Shown here: piece by piece, positions 1 through 11,628 of the stretch | How the letters are laid out: each line of letters opens with the position of its first letter | Position numbering within the stretch: position 1 is the stretch's first letter | Source of the DNA: Plectrocnemia conspersa | Lineage: Eukaryota; Arthropoda; Insecta; Trichoptera; Polycentropodidae | Assembly: GCA_009617715.1 (NCBI GenBank) | Contig: VTFK01000137.1 | Coordinates: forward strand, 1-64,000 | Length of the DNA stretch: 64,000 nucleotides | Direction of reading: 5' to 3' | Notes under the pieces: model-generated | Told to the model about the DNA's origin: nothing | The model's database searches: none | Seen by the model: only the letters and a program-made list of their open reading frames with translations | Program-made: the position numbers and the translations under genes

Positions 1-1448
1 CGAGGTATAAGGGCCCAGGTTGGAGTAACCCAAAGGGAAATACTGATAATCTGCTGATAATGGCTTGCGTGGGCATTTGTAAATAGCCACCCTTAAAAAT
101 TCTTGGGTGTTTCTAGATAAAGGTCTCTCCTATTTTTGTTTTGTTCTTTGTTCGATTGTCGCTTTCTACTGGAACATTGAATATAATACTACATTTATAT
201 TAGGATAATGAGGCGTGTTGGATTCTATAGAGGCAGGGTAGGCGCATTAAGTGTCTCGCAGACCCCCCAAAAAAATATAATTTCTATTTTAGTATTTTTA
301 ATGAAAATCTTAAGATATTTCTACACAAAATGTAAAATTTCGAACAACTTTAAATCTGATATTTTTTTTTTGTCTGATATTTTTAACTTTTAAAAATCAT
401 TGCTCTTAATTGCTTAATGAAACTTACTTTGTATAAATTAAACGTTTTGGAAATCTGATCACGATATTGCAATTTTAAAGTTTACTGCTCTATATAATCG
501 AAACAAGCGTATTTATAATAACTGATATAGTAATGTAAATTTAATTTTGAAACTTCAGTGTAGTTTTGTGGACTAGAAAGATATATTTTGAGGGAGATAC
601 TATGTATATACAAATAATGTAATTTAAAATGACCTAAAATTGCGCTCAAACTCTTCATCGATTTATTATTTTTCTTTAATAATTAAAGATACTCTCAGAT
701 CAATATTTTCGTTTCGTTGCTTGCAAAATAAGCACAGCTATTTATAATTATTTGAATTATGAATTATCTCCTTTTTCATGTCTATATATGTATATAATAT
801 ATAGTACAGTTTACATGTAATTCTGAGCTTATTCACGCATTTATCACAGTTAGATTTTCTTTATAAAAATAGTATCCTTAATGCTTATTAATGACCTGCA
901 TAATAGGTAGTTCGTGATGAGCTCAAAATAATTTCATAGAAAGCAGATCTGAAGGTTACGGTTAACGCATAGTGATTTGAGGTTCTTATTAGCCGTTTTA
1001 GTATTTTCAACTGTGACAAGATTATCACAAAAGAATGCTATGACCTAGATTTGGAAAAATATGCCAAAAAAATCGCGAGAACCATTCAGAATTTTACAAC
1101 CGTTTTTGTTTCAAGACAATGTCATATTTTGCAACTAAAATTTCATGAAATTCGACTCATGACTATATGATCTAAATGTATGTTTGAATTTTAGCAGCTT
1201 CTAACAAAGGCATGACCTAGAGATTGTAATATTCAGATCCTTCCGAGCTAAAAAGTATTAAAATATACATCAACAATAAATAACAGGCTACGTATTAAAC
1301 ACTTAAAAAAATTGCCTGTACATATTAAAAATATATTATAGTAATCTATAATAATAATAAAATTGAAAGTTTTGATTATCAGTGTTCCTTCCTATAATCG
1401 AAAGTATATGTTTATCTTGTACATTTTTTATGCGTCAAACTATTACTA
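1..1448. other. AT-rich intergenic sequence, no gene seen
   Basis: Only short open frames occur and none shows recognisable protein sequence or paired splice signals. The stretch ends at the TA dinucleotide flanking the pogo/Tigger-like transposon. I see no RNA gene or clear repeat structure in it. Confidence 0.6.
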
Positions 1449-3334
1449 CCGTCTTTTTCCGAAAATAAGACATCCTCCGAAAATAAGCCCTAGCGTGATT
1501 TTCAGGAGTTTTTGGAATATAAGCCCTCCCCCGAAAATAAGCCCTAGTTAAAATAATGTGAAAAAAAATTCGTTAAAAAATGCTGTTGATGTATTAAGTA
1601 TGTTTAGCTGCCCTTATACCTACTCGTATTTCATAGAAATGTTTGAAACAAAATATTCCGAGAAATTCATTGTTTACCTCTACAGTTCATTTCAAGCAAT
1701 GCACCAGCACGTGTCAAAATTAATTCTATGAATTTATCTTAAAAAAAATACAACTAAGGCAGCAGTATGCATTGTGCGACAGTGCAGGTATAACACTTGT
1801 TCATTTCAGTCTTGTAAAGTCTGATTATTTCCTCATACGTAATTTTATTTTTTTTAAAAGTGAATAATTTTTATCCTCAGTTAAAATGAGTACAAAACGA
1901 AAGAGCTATTCCGTCGAGTACAAAAAAGGGAATCGTGGAAGACTCCAGGGTGTAAATCTTGTAACCTTCTGTAAAGAAGATGCTGGATCTCCGTATGGTT
2001 CGCAAATGGCGTGCAGACTACGATAACCTGTGTCAACTGGTGGGCCAAGGAAATGAAAAAAACGCAGAGTTGGATCAGGTCGGCAGCCGTTATTTTCTGA
2101 GTTGGAAGAATGCATCTGGGAATGGATTGCCGACAGGAGAGCAATGGCTTTGGTTGTGCGCAGGGCTGATATTCAAAAAAAAGTTTGCTCTTGAAACAGC
2201 AATTGAATTTAATATATCCACAGAAGAATTTAAAGCATCGTCACACTGGATGGACAACTTCCTTCAACGACATGAACTGTCTCTAAGGAGATCAACAACA
2301 ATGTTTAAGCTGGAAGACAATGAAGTTGTTAAACGTGCACTTGCGTTTAAGCTTTTGTTGATGGCATCGATTTTTCGAAATACCAACTCTCCAACATGCT
2401 TGCTATGGATGAGACCGCGGTATTCCTAGGCCAAGGAGTTCAAACGACGGTTCACCACAAGGCTTCCTCGTCAATTTACGTTCCTTCTACCGGTTACGAT
2501 AGTGCACGTGTTACCTGTATTTTGGCGATTCGTCTAGATGGCAAGAAAGTATCGCCATTTTAATCACTAAAGGTAAAAAAAAGACCAGATTAAACGCATT
2601 TCAGGAATTTATGTCATTGAAAGTGAAAAAAGCATGGTGCACCCAAGCAGTTATAAAGAAAGTGGGTTGATTTTATGCTGCCACCACTGTTGAGGGGTCA
2701 AAATAGAGGTTTACTAGTTTGGGATTCAGCCAGTACACACCGTGCTAAAGACATGAAAAAACTTTCTTGCTGAGAGGAAGATCGATCAAATAATGATTCC
2801 GGCAGGAATGACTGCTTACCTCCAGACACTTGACATTGCAATAAACAAGCCATTCAAGGATCATTTGCGGATGGAAATCAATGAATATATTGAAAACAGA
2901 ATGGTGAGAAATCATCGAGGTAATTTTGTAAAACCAGGCTTACAAGAAGTTGTGAATTGGGTAAAAAATTCATGGGACAAAATTGTTTGTGTTTCCAATG
3001 CACTACGAACAGGCTACTTAGACAAAAAGTATTCATTTAACGATAGCTATATTGCAAGACATGAGAGATTCGGACCAATGATTCAACAGGAAATGAATTT
3101 GGAAGAAAATCAGAACAGACTTCAGAATTTGATCATTTATGACGATGTTCCAGAAGAAGATGACACGACTGTAATTGAATAAATTTAAATTTCTGTATTC
3201 TGTGTAAAATAAATAAATATTAAATAAAAATATATAAATATACTTTTATTTTTGCCCTCCCCCGAAAATAAGCCCTAGCGCGTATTTTGGACAAAAAAAA
3301 AGTAAGACAGTGTCTTATTTTCGGAAAAAGACGG
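1449..3334 (+). mobile_element. pogo/Tigger-like DNA transposon, inactivated
   Basis: The element is bounded by perfect 24-bp terminal inverted repeats (1449-1472 and 3311-3334, beginning CCGTCTTTTTCCG) and flanked by TA on both sides, as expected for the Tc1/mariner-pogo superfamily. Inside are broken pieces of one plus-strand transposase. A start near 1887 reads like a CENP-B-type HTH. It is followed by a frameshift into 1980-2429, which contains a second HTH-like piece (residues HWMDNFLQRHELSLRR). Acidic catalytic blocks follow: AMDETAVF near 2404, VWDSASTHRA near 2721, and LQTLDIAINKPFKDH near 2820, inside the open stretch 2793-3182. Several frameshifts and stops separate these blocks, so the copy is a pseudogene. 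A motif CCGAAAATAAGCCCTAG recurs near both ends. The superfamily call is firm; the exact family is not. Confidence 0.85.
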
Positions 3335-3396
3335 TATATATTGTTATCATTATTATTCTGATTGTTATATTATTTTATATGCATTGTAAACGGGAG

Positions 3397-3471
3397 GCGT
3401 ATTCACAAAATGCACACTTTAGGGCCGTGACGTCACGGTCTTGCCCTAAAGTATGCATTTTGTGAATACGC
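3397..3471. mobile_element. 75-bp palindromic miniature element with 9-bp target duplication
   Basis: The two arms of about 29 bp (starting GCGTATTCACAAAATGCA) are inverted copies with one mismatch. They surround a self-complementary core CCGTGACGTCACGG that contains a TGACGTCA box. The element is flanked by the direct repeat AAACGGGAG (3388-3396 and 3472-3480). A 9-bp duplication is typical of Mutator-like elements, but the element is too short to assign on that alone. Confidence 0.7.
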
Positions 3472-3481
3472 AAACGGGAGG

Positions 3482-4851
3482 TGGTCTTAGGCTTTACACA
3501 TATATTTACAAAATAAATAATAAAACATTTTAACTATTTTTTTGTTATTGTGTCAATATAACGTAATCGCACTAATTAGTATATTTATAAATTTACACTT
3601 AATAATGACGTGTCATTACAACATTTCGCGCTGTTAATTGGATTACTATAGTATACCGCACGAGCTACTACGACTGGCTAATATCCCCTTGGGTCACTCG
3701 GGTGAAACTCAAGAAAACACGATAGTTATACAATTACGAGTAATTTTCGCGCTTTTGCGTATCTATTTACGCAACCTCGTTTCCGTGCGAGCGTGAAATC
3801 GATCTCACGCGTCACATTTTTGCATTATAGATATGGTTCTCAGAATGCATTAAGAGTGTAATTCATAAAATTAGTTGTTCATATATTTTATCAATAATGC
3901 TTATAGCTAATATGACTATGTATCCTAATTTAACGTCGGTATGTTACTTGTTATATTGAGGTGAAGTACAAATAATATTAATTTTTGCTATTATTGGAAT
4001 CAATTGTTGTAAAAATGGCTGTATGAGCCTTAACTCATTATAATCTCATCCATCCTTCAAAAAACTTGCACCCAATTATAGAATTGCACAATGGAGTGCT
4101 GCTCGTTAATGGTAATACGCTCATTGAGAGGCGCTGATATCTTGAAACAGCTGCTTCTCCGTTATGTTCTCACATAGACGAATGTCACTTGGCACCTGAA
4201 ATTTAGCGGTAAATGTTTTAAGCCAATCTTTAACCTTTTGGTTGCTTTGGCGATTGACGAAAAATAAAATACATTATTAATAACTTGTAGCGATGTTTTT
4301 ATTGCTATCTATTTACAATCTATATACTTGTATAGTCATAACAAAAGACTCAACAATCACTTGCGGTAAAGATGAGCTTACGTTACTATGTAAAATCAAT
4401 CTCATGCGTCACATTTTTACATTACCTACGAGCAATATTCCGAAATAAAGATAAGCTATGAAAATAGAGACGTGATTTTACTCCTAACGGGGCATAATTT
4501 ATAATTATGATATCTCGGGAAAGGGCGTGAATATATTTTGCTCGGGGTCCCATAGTGAAACTGAGCAAAATTTGCAATGAATATAATTCAAATTTATATC
4601 AGGAAATGGAGTCTTAATGGCTAAGATAAAAAATTTGTGCTGTGCGGCCTAATATCCGTAACTAAATTAAACACACAGCAGTTTATTAATATATTCAAAA
4701 TCTTAGCTTCTGTTAATCTCCAATATTATTTTGTAAAAAAACTAGCTTTATGACCTGGCTTCGCCCGGGAGATATTCAAACTCATTCTTTATTCAGTATA
4801 ATTCATTTTAGTAATCGTGTATTACATTTTTTTCAATACTTGACTATATAC
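3482..4851. other. AT-rich intergenic sequence, no gene seen
   Basis: No coding signal was found. A phrase near 4750-4775 (ACCTGGCTTCGCCCGGGAG) resembles a recurrent repeat terminus, but no element boundaries can be drawn around it. Confidence 0.5.
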
Positions 4852-5000
4852 CAGGCGCGTACTGTGAGATACATTCCCTTTTAGTGAGTGAAAGATAAGG
4901 GCGTGCGGAACGCATTTAACGCACGCTTTTATTTTTCACTCAATCTCGTCACTTAACACGCGAGTGAGCGAAAGGGAATGAATCTCACCGTACGCGCGTG
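4852..5000. mobile_element. hAT-type MITE (family A), 149 bp
   Basis: It begins CAGGCGCGTACTGTGAGATA and ends in the inverted counterpart CTCACCGTACGCGCGTG. The flanks CTATATAC (4844-4851) and ATATATAC (5001-5008) match at seven of eight positions, an aged 8-bp target duplication. CAG termini plus 8-bp duplications are the hAT signature. Other copies are at 11528 and 53841, with a fragment at 8751. Confidence 0.75.
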
Positions 5001-5008
5001 ATATATAC

Positions 5009-8000
5009 AATATTTTTATTGCAGTAGCAATTAATCGGTCGTCAGCACGTCGCCGTTCATCTCAAATTTCAACTTAAAATTGAAATAGCACAGAATGACA
5101 TATGTAAATATCACGTCGCTACTGATTGATCACCGTTTAGAAGGAGTTATTGTTCTAGACATTTAATCACGTATATTTTTTGTTTTATAGTATAGATAAT
5201 ATTGTTTATATATTTAATATTATAAATGCTGAATTTATTAACAAAACATATCAAATTTTTGCACTGTTTTCACATTTAAACCCTGATATTTTCTGTAAAA
5301 TATCGTAAATGCTTAAGTGACGTAGTTGATATGATCACTATACAAAAAAATTGCTCTACGCGGCTTAATGGTCCTCATTTTTTTTTTCAAATTATACTTT
5401 AAATTTGTTTTTTGTGTTATTGTAAGGGATCTTATTCTTGAAACTCGCGTTAATGATAAACTAGACAATAGTTTAAAGGATGGGACCACAAAAGTCCTCG
5501 TTACGACTAGAAAAAAAAGATTTCCGGTGCATTGAATAGATATTTCTTTGTTATGAAACGGTCACGGGAAACAATATATCACTGGAAGACGCAAGGTAGA
5601 ACGCATTGTCTATCGCGCATCTTTCTTTCCATACAAAAAGTAGTTTTTCCGGGTGCTTATGAGTGATAAACGCCTCGGGACAGGTTTGCTAATAGGTGGT
5701 CCGTGAAATATTAATAACTATTAACGTATTTGTTTAGCCCCGAGATTTCTCTTCCATTGTTAAGCCTAACTTTCAAGACGAGTTGGTATTTATTTTCATT
5801 TGATCGAAATGGTCGATAAAAATACCTCTAAAGTAATTGTGCAGGTGGTTGAAAGTTGTAAAATAAATTCGAAGTTTTCTAAATGTATTTATAATTTAAT
5901 CTCTTTATTTATGCCTGACTCCAAATCTTCACCTTCCAAATATATATTATTTAGTATAGTCGATTTAATAACTTCCTATAAAAATATTTTAAGGTATTAG
6001 TATTTTTTCCAGTTTTCATAATATATGAGGTAAAAATTATAGAGTAAATTATTGAAATATTGATAGCTATTCAAATTAAATTAAACTTATACATATCTCA
6101 ATATTATTTAACTAAATATTTTTTTATGCTGTATTAATATATAAAATTTAGTAATTTGTATTATTATAAAATAATATATTAATGAATATTTGGTTTTATA
6201 ACAACTTTTTTTTTCTTGTATTATGTAGATGTTATCTTCATTGATTTTGAATATATAATACTTTTAACAAAGTATATAATGTCTTTATACTAAAAAAAAT
6301 ATGATAAACTTGCATTTTCATATTTTAAATAATATCTCTCATTGCTATTTTAGAGAATTTCAAAGGATCTAAACTCGATACATTCATATTTATATTTAAT
6401 TGATAATATTTATAGATCAATTTTTATTTCTATGTATGATACATTCATAAATTTATATTAATCTTTATATAAAATACAAAAACAGTGCATTGCATACCTT
6501 CAATCATTCAATATGAAATATTTTCAAGCACGCATACATATGTCTGGTTGTTAAATAGTGTATATGAATTTATGATACCTTTATATGACTGTTGCTTGTT
6601 ATGATATTTTATTATACAAACCTGAGATACTGTGATTTAATTTCACTGCTTTAAAACAATACATTTCAAAATCCTCTGATAACGAATGAATAACGAATCC
6701 GACCAATTTATTTTATTTATAAATATTTTATATTGCTCGCTGATAGCGATTGCATGCTAAAAATCTGTCTTATCTGCTAGATTATCCTTAGTTTTTCAAC
6801 AAAAAACAGCAGTACCTCTTCGCAATACGCATGAACCGGTTGTCAGATTTTACTGACAACTTTAATCCATTTATTTAATTTTAAGTATGGTGTCAAACGA
6901 AGTGATGAACGAGTTGGCCCTCGTTTTGGTAAGTGACGAAAAACTCATTGACATTGTGCATTATTATGGTAATACAGCTCTCGTATCCGTGACGAAATGA
7001 TTGACTCGCGTTTACTGGTGACCCCAGTGTAATTCTATAGATCTAGGCTTTGTTTCACCTGCCGTTTCGGAATCGGAACTGCTGTTCTGACTATGGGTAC
7101 CTGTTTCAGTCACCATTCAGTCACCGTCGCGACTCGTTCACGTTACGACGCGTCCGCTATAGTGCTGTGTTATATATATAATACATGGGATTATTATGTA
7201 AAAAATCGTTAGTTTCGTCCGTAGATTTGTTATCTGATAAGTTGTGTTGTATACAGTGGGGTACTGAATTTTTGAGTGATTAAGATTATATTGTTTGTCA
7301 GTGTTTTTAATGTCATTATGTATATAATGTATATATGTTTCTAATATCTAAATTATAAAAATATACTTTAAGGCTTCCATTGAAAAGCAAGAACATGGTT
7401 TTATCGTTCCTACTTGTTCTTACAAGGCATTTTGAATAAGGGCTGCTATTTTGTTATTTGGTTTAAGCACTAATTTATGATTACATATATCAGCATTAAA
7501 TTATGCATAGAATTCACTGAAAACGATTTTTTTGTTCACATTCGTTTCTTTCGTAAAAACAAGAAAAGTTCACCTATATTCTATGTTTTCATTATTTTAA
7601 GCAATCGATTTTTTATCCCTTTATAAGTTTATGTTTATTACATCTAAATATTTATAAAAGTCAGTTTAAAGTCCGTCCAATCCGTGATATATTACACGTA
7701 GATATAAAAATATTAAAATATATTTATTTAGCATATAAAAAATATTTATTATTTTACTCGGGGCCAATGTTCCACATTGATCTGGGGTTTTATTTTATTT
7801 TATGATATTCGTTTTTTTTCAAAGGAATTCATTCATTATTTGTACATTTATAATATTCATAAGAAGAATATATCTAAATATTTATAAATTGCTTGATGAA
7901 AGATACTCTGGATGTTCTGGCCGAGCATAGGCCCTTACCCACCGGCCCTTTATCGACCCGTAGCTTCAATATCATATGTATGTAGTTAGCAGTGCGCCAA

Positions 8001-8087
8001 TGAATCCACCACCGTTCTCGACCAAAGCCATGATTCGAGTTGATGGTCTTTATTTGACATAATTTGAATATATTTATTTAGCCAGCT
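5009..8087. other. AT-rich intergenic sequence with one weak exon candidate
   Basis: Mostly featureless AT-rich DNA. The only coding-like signal is at 6887-6928: an ATG in good context, 14 codons, and a consensus GTAAGT donor. Bases 7900-8060 are less AT-rich and look like repeat-derived sequence, but I could not name the family. Confidence 0.4.
6887..6928 (+). CDS. possible short 5' coding exon (weak candidate)
   Basis: ATG with A at -3 and G at +4 opens 14 codons (MVSNEVMNELALVL) that run directly into a GTAAGT splice donor in phase 0. The next plus-strand exon that needs a phase-0 partner is at 23054, so this could be a distant first exon of the CRACD-like gene. Nothing in the peptide confirms it, and a chance ATG plus donor is quite possible in DNA of this length. 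Confidence 0.15.
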
Positions 8088-8091
8088 TTAA

Positions 8092-8314
8092 CCCTTTCAA
8101 ATCGGCTGATATTTTCGCGCGCCATTTCGAACTTTCTTAATATGTGTGGAGCACCTATTCATGCCATATTTTAAAAAAATATTATGGTATAATAAATTCA
8201 TGTGATTTTTAACTATATTAAATAACCATATTATTAGACTCAACGGTTTATGGCACCTTAGGTGCCCAAAAATTTTTTTGATGCCATCTATAGATACCAT
8301 TCGCGGTGAAAGGG
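8092..8314. mobile_element. piggyBac-type MITE, 223 bp
   Basis: The termini CCCTTTCA and TGAAAGGG are inverted copies. The left flank is TTAA (8088-8091) and the right flank TTGA (8315-8318), a TTAA target site with one substitution. A short hairpin GGCACCTTAGGTGCC lies inside at about 8250-8264. No transposase is encoded. Confidence 0.55.
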
Positions 8315-8613
8315 TTGAAGGCATTTATTCATTATTTAACTTGCGATCTATTTCACAACGTTCTACATGGATCTGGAGCTTTATTGTATTTATTTAAAAA
8401 TAAATTATTTTTTTCGTTCATTATTTTTATGATATTTTTATTTTTTAAAATAATTTTTTCATAATTTATATATTTATAACAGTGTTATTAATATCTAAAT
8501 ATGTATTTTAATGTTGGAAATTGAGATACAAAGCTATAAACTAAAAATAAAAACGCATTCGTACATATTTTTCTTATAACCGTTGGCAAAAATATTTAAA
8601 TTTATATCTAGTT

Positions 8614-8665
8614 ATCAATTTTATTTACATGTTTAATTTATCAATTTTATTTACATGTTTAATTA
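8614..8665. repeat. 26-bp tandem duplication
   Basis: A unit reading TATCAATTTTATTTACATG and continuing to 26 bp is present twice, head to tail, without visible differences, so the duplication looks recent. Confidence 0.75.
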
Positions 8666-8701
8666 AATAAATTACCTTATTTGATTTACAACATTTAACT
8701 A

Positions 8702-8750
8702 CAGTAGACCCCCCAATAACACGGTATATTGGGGACGTGTTATTTAGGTT
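8702..8750. mobile_element. Tigger-like terminal fragment
   Basis: The sequence starts with CAGTAGACCCCCC directly after TA and continues with interleaved complementary blocks (AATAACACG and CGTGTTATT; CCCCAATA and TATTGGGG). This is the style of Tigger/pogo ends. The matching opposite end was not found with confidence; a similar non-identical end-like block lies at about 9375-9440. Confidence 0.35.
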
Positions 8751-8802
8751 CTCGTCACTTTATGTGTGAGCGAGCCAAAGAATATCTCACCATACGCTCC
8801 TG
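8751..8802. mobile_element. hAT-type MITE family A, fragment
   Basis: CTCGTCACTTTATGTGTGAG followed by ATATCTCACCATACGCTCCTG resembles the right half of the family A elements at 4852 and 11528. The left half is missing. Confidence 0.45.
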
Positions 8803-11519
8803 ATTCGTACTTACGTAATGCAAAAAATGTATGAATATTTTCTAGACCCCAACTACACGCACCCAAATAGCACGTTCCCAATTTTTTACTGTATGTTTGT
8901 TAAATGCTGCTATACAGCGACTTTTTATATGACTTTTAAAAGTACATACTTAATAAAATTAAACCACGTAGCATATATTTCTTATATTATTTTTTTAAAA
9001 CTGATTATTAGTTTGAATAAAATCATATCTTGAGTCACTAGACCGTGCTGTGAGAATTCATTTTTTTTCAAATAAATAGTTTTAAAAATGCTTTTATGTA
9101 GCATTTGTCCTTAGTGTTGTCCAATTTACGTGGCACTTATTTTTCGCTATTAAGATGTTTTAAAATCAAACATATTTTGTTTCACACTTGTAGTGCGGCG
9201 GTGTACACTCACACATATTGTACTTGCCCTACACCTGGAACCTCTCCCACTGCATCTTCGGTTGCTTTTTGCAGTGCACGCGGTCACTGATGATTTTGCT
9301 CGTTTAATTAATAATTTAAAAACGGTAAAATATATTTGATTAGATCACTTTAGTACAAATTTCTTTCTCTGCTTCAATTTACGTGGTTTAGATTTACGCG
9401 ATATTTTATGGATCATATATTCTGCGTAAATCGAGAGATAAATATATATGTTTTTCTCCTAAAAAGTACCTACCTATTAAAAATAAATTAGCGACAATTT
9501 TCATGTATATTTTTTGAACATAATAAAATGACATGCAACATATTTATTATTCGTTGCTTTAAAGCGTTTAGCGGATGCCCAATAGCTACGAATATTGTGA
9601 TCGCCTTATACATGACACCATTAAATTTCGGTCAGAAGTAAAAACGTATCAAGTAACATGCCTAATATTTAACATCAATAATTCGGTCAAAAGTGAAAAC
9701 ATATCAAGTTAAAATCTTAATATATACCGTTATTAATATATTTTATCAATTAAACATTCAAGTGATAAATAGTTTTACTAACAAAGAAAAGCTTTTAACT
9801 AAAAAAAATCAACTAATTCATCTCGATATGACCATTAGTACGCATATTTCATTCACCGTAAGAATATTTCAAACTAAACCGTTAAACAAATCGCCTCTCC
9901 GCCGCTTAATGGCAATAATAAAAAAACTTTTCGGTTATTTTGTGATTACGATTTTTGACCTCTATACATACTTACCGATCGAATACCTTTTCACGTGTCC
10001 GCGGTTATGTGCGTATAAAAAATAGTTACGGTTAACCATTTACGGTCAGCTTGACGTCTAATTAATTAGCGTCGGTGACAGAACAGTTTCAAAATCGTTC
10101 GAACGTCTTATCGAAATCGAATGATAAAGCAGATTATTGCTTAGGAATTTCTTATCTATGGTTTAGTGCCTCTGTGTATATTCAATGATTATGAATACTG
10201 TATTCGTATTTAAATAACGAACACGACGATTGTCTTATTCAAACAATAAGTAAACGTTTTTTTACGGAAGCGTGAACGTAAAAATTTCATTGCTTATCTA
10301 AAGCGAGCTAATCTTTCTATTGACTGCTGCTTTCACGTGTTGCGCAATTTTGACTTTTGTCTCTCAAAAACAATGGCATAAACTTATATATACATACCTA
10401 TAATATATATAAAAATGTTTAGATCTGTGTTTCTTCAATACGCGGACGTTCTAGAAATGTGGGTCGCGACAAAAAACACTTCTCTAGTTATTCTAACATC
10501 TAACACGACCCGAAGGCAAATTTTGCACCGTTACTATAATATATTTCTACAAAACACAATAATAGAATAGTTGTTGTGAAGACGCTGAATGCATTTCACA
10601 TACATACTTATGTATAGTGTTTTTATCTTCGCTTGTTATAGCAACTGTGCGCATAATCTAATAAAACGAACAATGCTCTTCTTTGCTTACTTTTGGCATT
10701 CAAGGAAATGCTTTATTGCGATGAAACATTTGTTCAACTATCTTTGTGTATATATTTATAAGGTAACCTCAAATACAGAAACCGCTTAATGATAAAAAAA
10801 ATACCAAAACTTTCTATGACTTTTTATAACTATAGAAACAGCCACGTGAACAAATTTTGCGGTAATATTTTTTAAAAATTAATGCTCTTTTGCTATTAAT
10901 CTAAATGTATTAAAGTAAATTTCTGTTAAACATGATATTAAAAAATTGTTCTTTGAAAACAATATTTTTTTTTATCATCTCTCAGATTACTCATAGTTAA
11001 ATCGAAATTCACATTATTTGTATATACAATGAATGTTTTATTTTTTATTTGACGATATAGTTTATTATTGTTTATTTACATACTTAGATCAGAAGGCGGA
11101 TCTTCAGTAAGAGTACACAAATATAACCTTTCTCAAGCCTTGAAAATTATAATAAATTCGAGCTGCTATATCCGTTTCTGACCGTGGTTTCGATTTAAGG
11201 CAAAAATATATGTAATTAAAGGAAGCCACATTGTTATATTTACATAGATATGAAGGCAACTCTTCAATAAAAGTAAATAAATACATATATATGTATATAA
11301 AAATGCGGCTGGCTAAGAGTGTACAAACATCAGTCGGTTCTTCAAAGAGAGTACAACAAGATAATAAATAAAAATATCTTGACTTGAATTTTAAATAGAT
11401 GTTTGCAAATTAATGATGCATTAAAATTTGCGCATCATACTTATTTGAAATGAATGACATATCAGAGGAAGAATATGAGACTTCTTGGTGTAACTGAGTA
11501 ATGGGATACAATAAAATAC
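8803..11519. other. AT-rich intergenic sequence
   Basis: Open frames here are short and unrecognised. A 55-bp-period tandem pair starts at 9627 and 9682 (TTCGGTCA.AAGT.AAAAC). Two or three loosely similar phrases of the type CTTCA.TAAGAGTACA occur at about 11103, 11258 and 11340. Nothing else was supportable. Confidence 0.45.
9627..9725. repeat. imperfect 55-bp tandem duplication
   Basis: Blocks beginning TTCGGTCAGAAGTAAAAACG and TTCGGTCAAAAGTGAAAACA lie 55 bp apart and remain similar for about 40 bp with scattered substitutions. Confidence 0.55.
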
Positions 11520-11527
11520 ATATTTAT

Positions 11528-11620
11528 CAGGCGCGTACGATGAGATACGTTCCCTTTTGTTCGCTCGCGTGTTAAGTGACGGAATGAGTGAGAGGGAATG
11601 TATATCATCGTACGCGCCTG
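11528..11620. mobile_element. hAT-type MITE (family A), 93 bp
   Basis: It begins CAGGCGCGTACGATGAGATA and ends with the inverted copy CATCGTACGCGCCTG. A perfect 8-bp target duplication ATATTTAT lies at 11520-11527 and 11621-11628. This best-preserved copy defines the family ends: CAG start, 8-bp duplication, hAT superfamily. Confidence 0.85.
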
Positions 11621-11628
11621 ATATTTAT

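Noticed and set aside
4741..4780. Retroelement tail resembling ACCTGGCTTCGCCCGGG
   Set aside because: The phrase looks familiar as a repeat terminus, but no second end, poly-A tail or target duplication could be identified.
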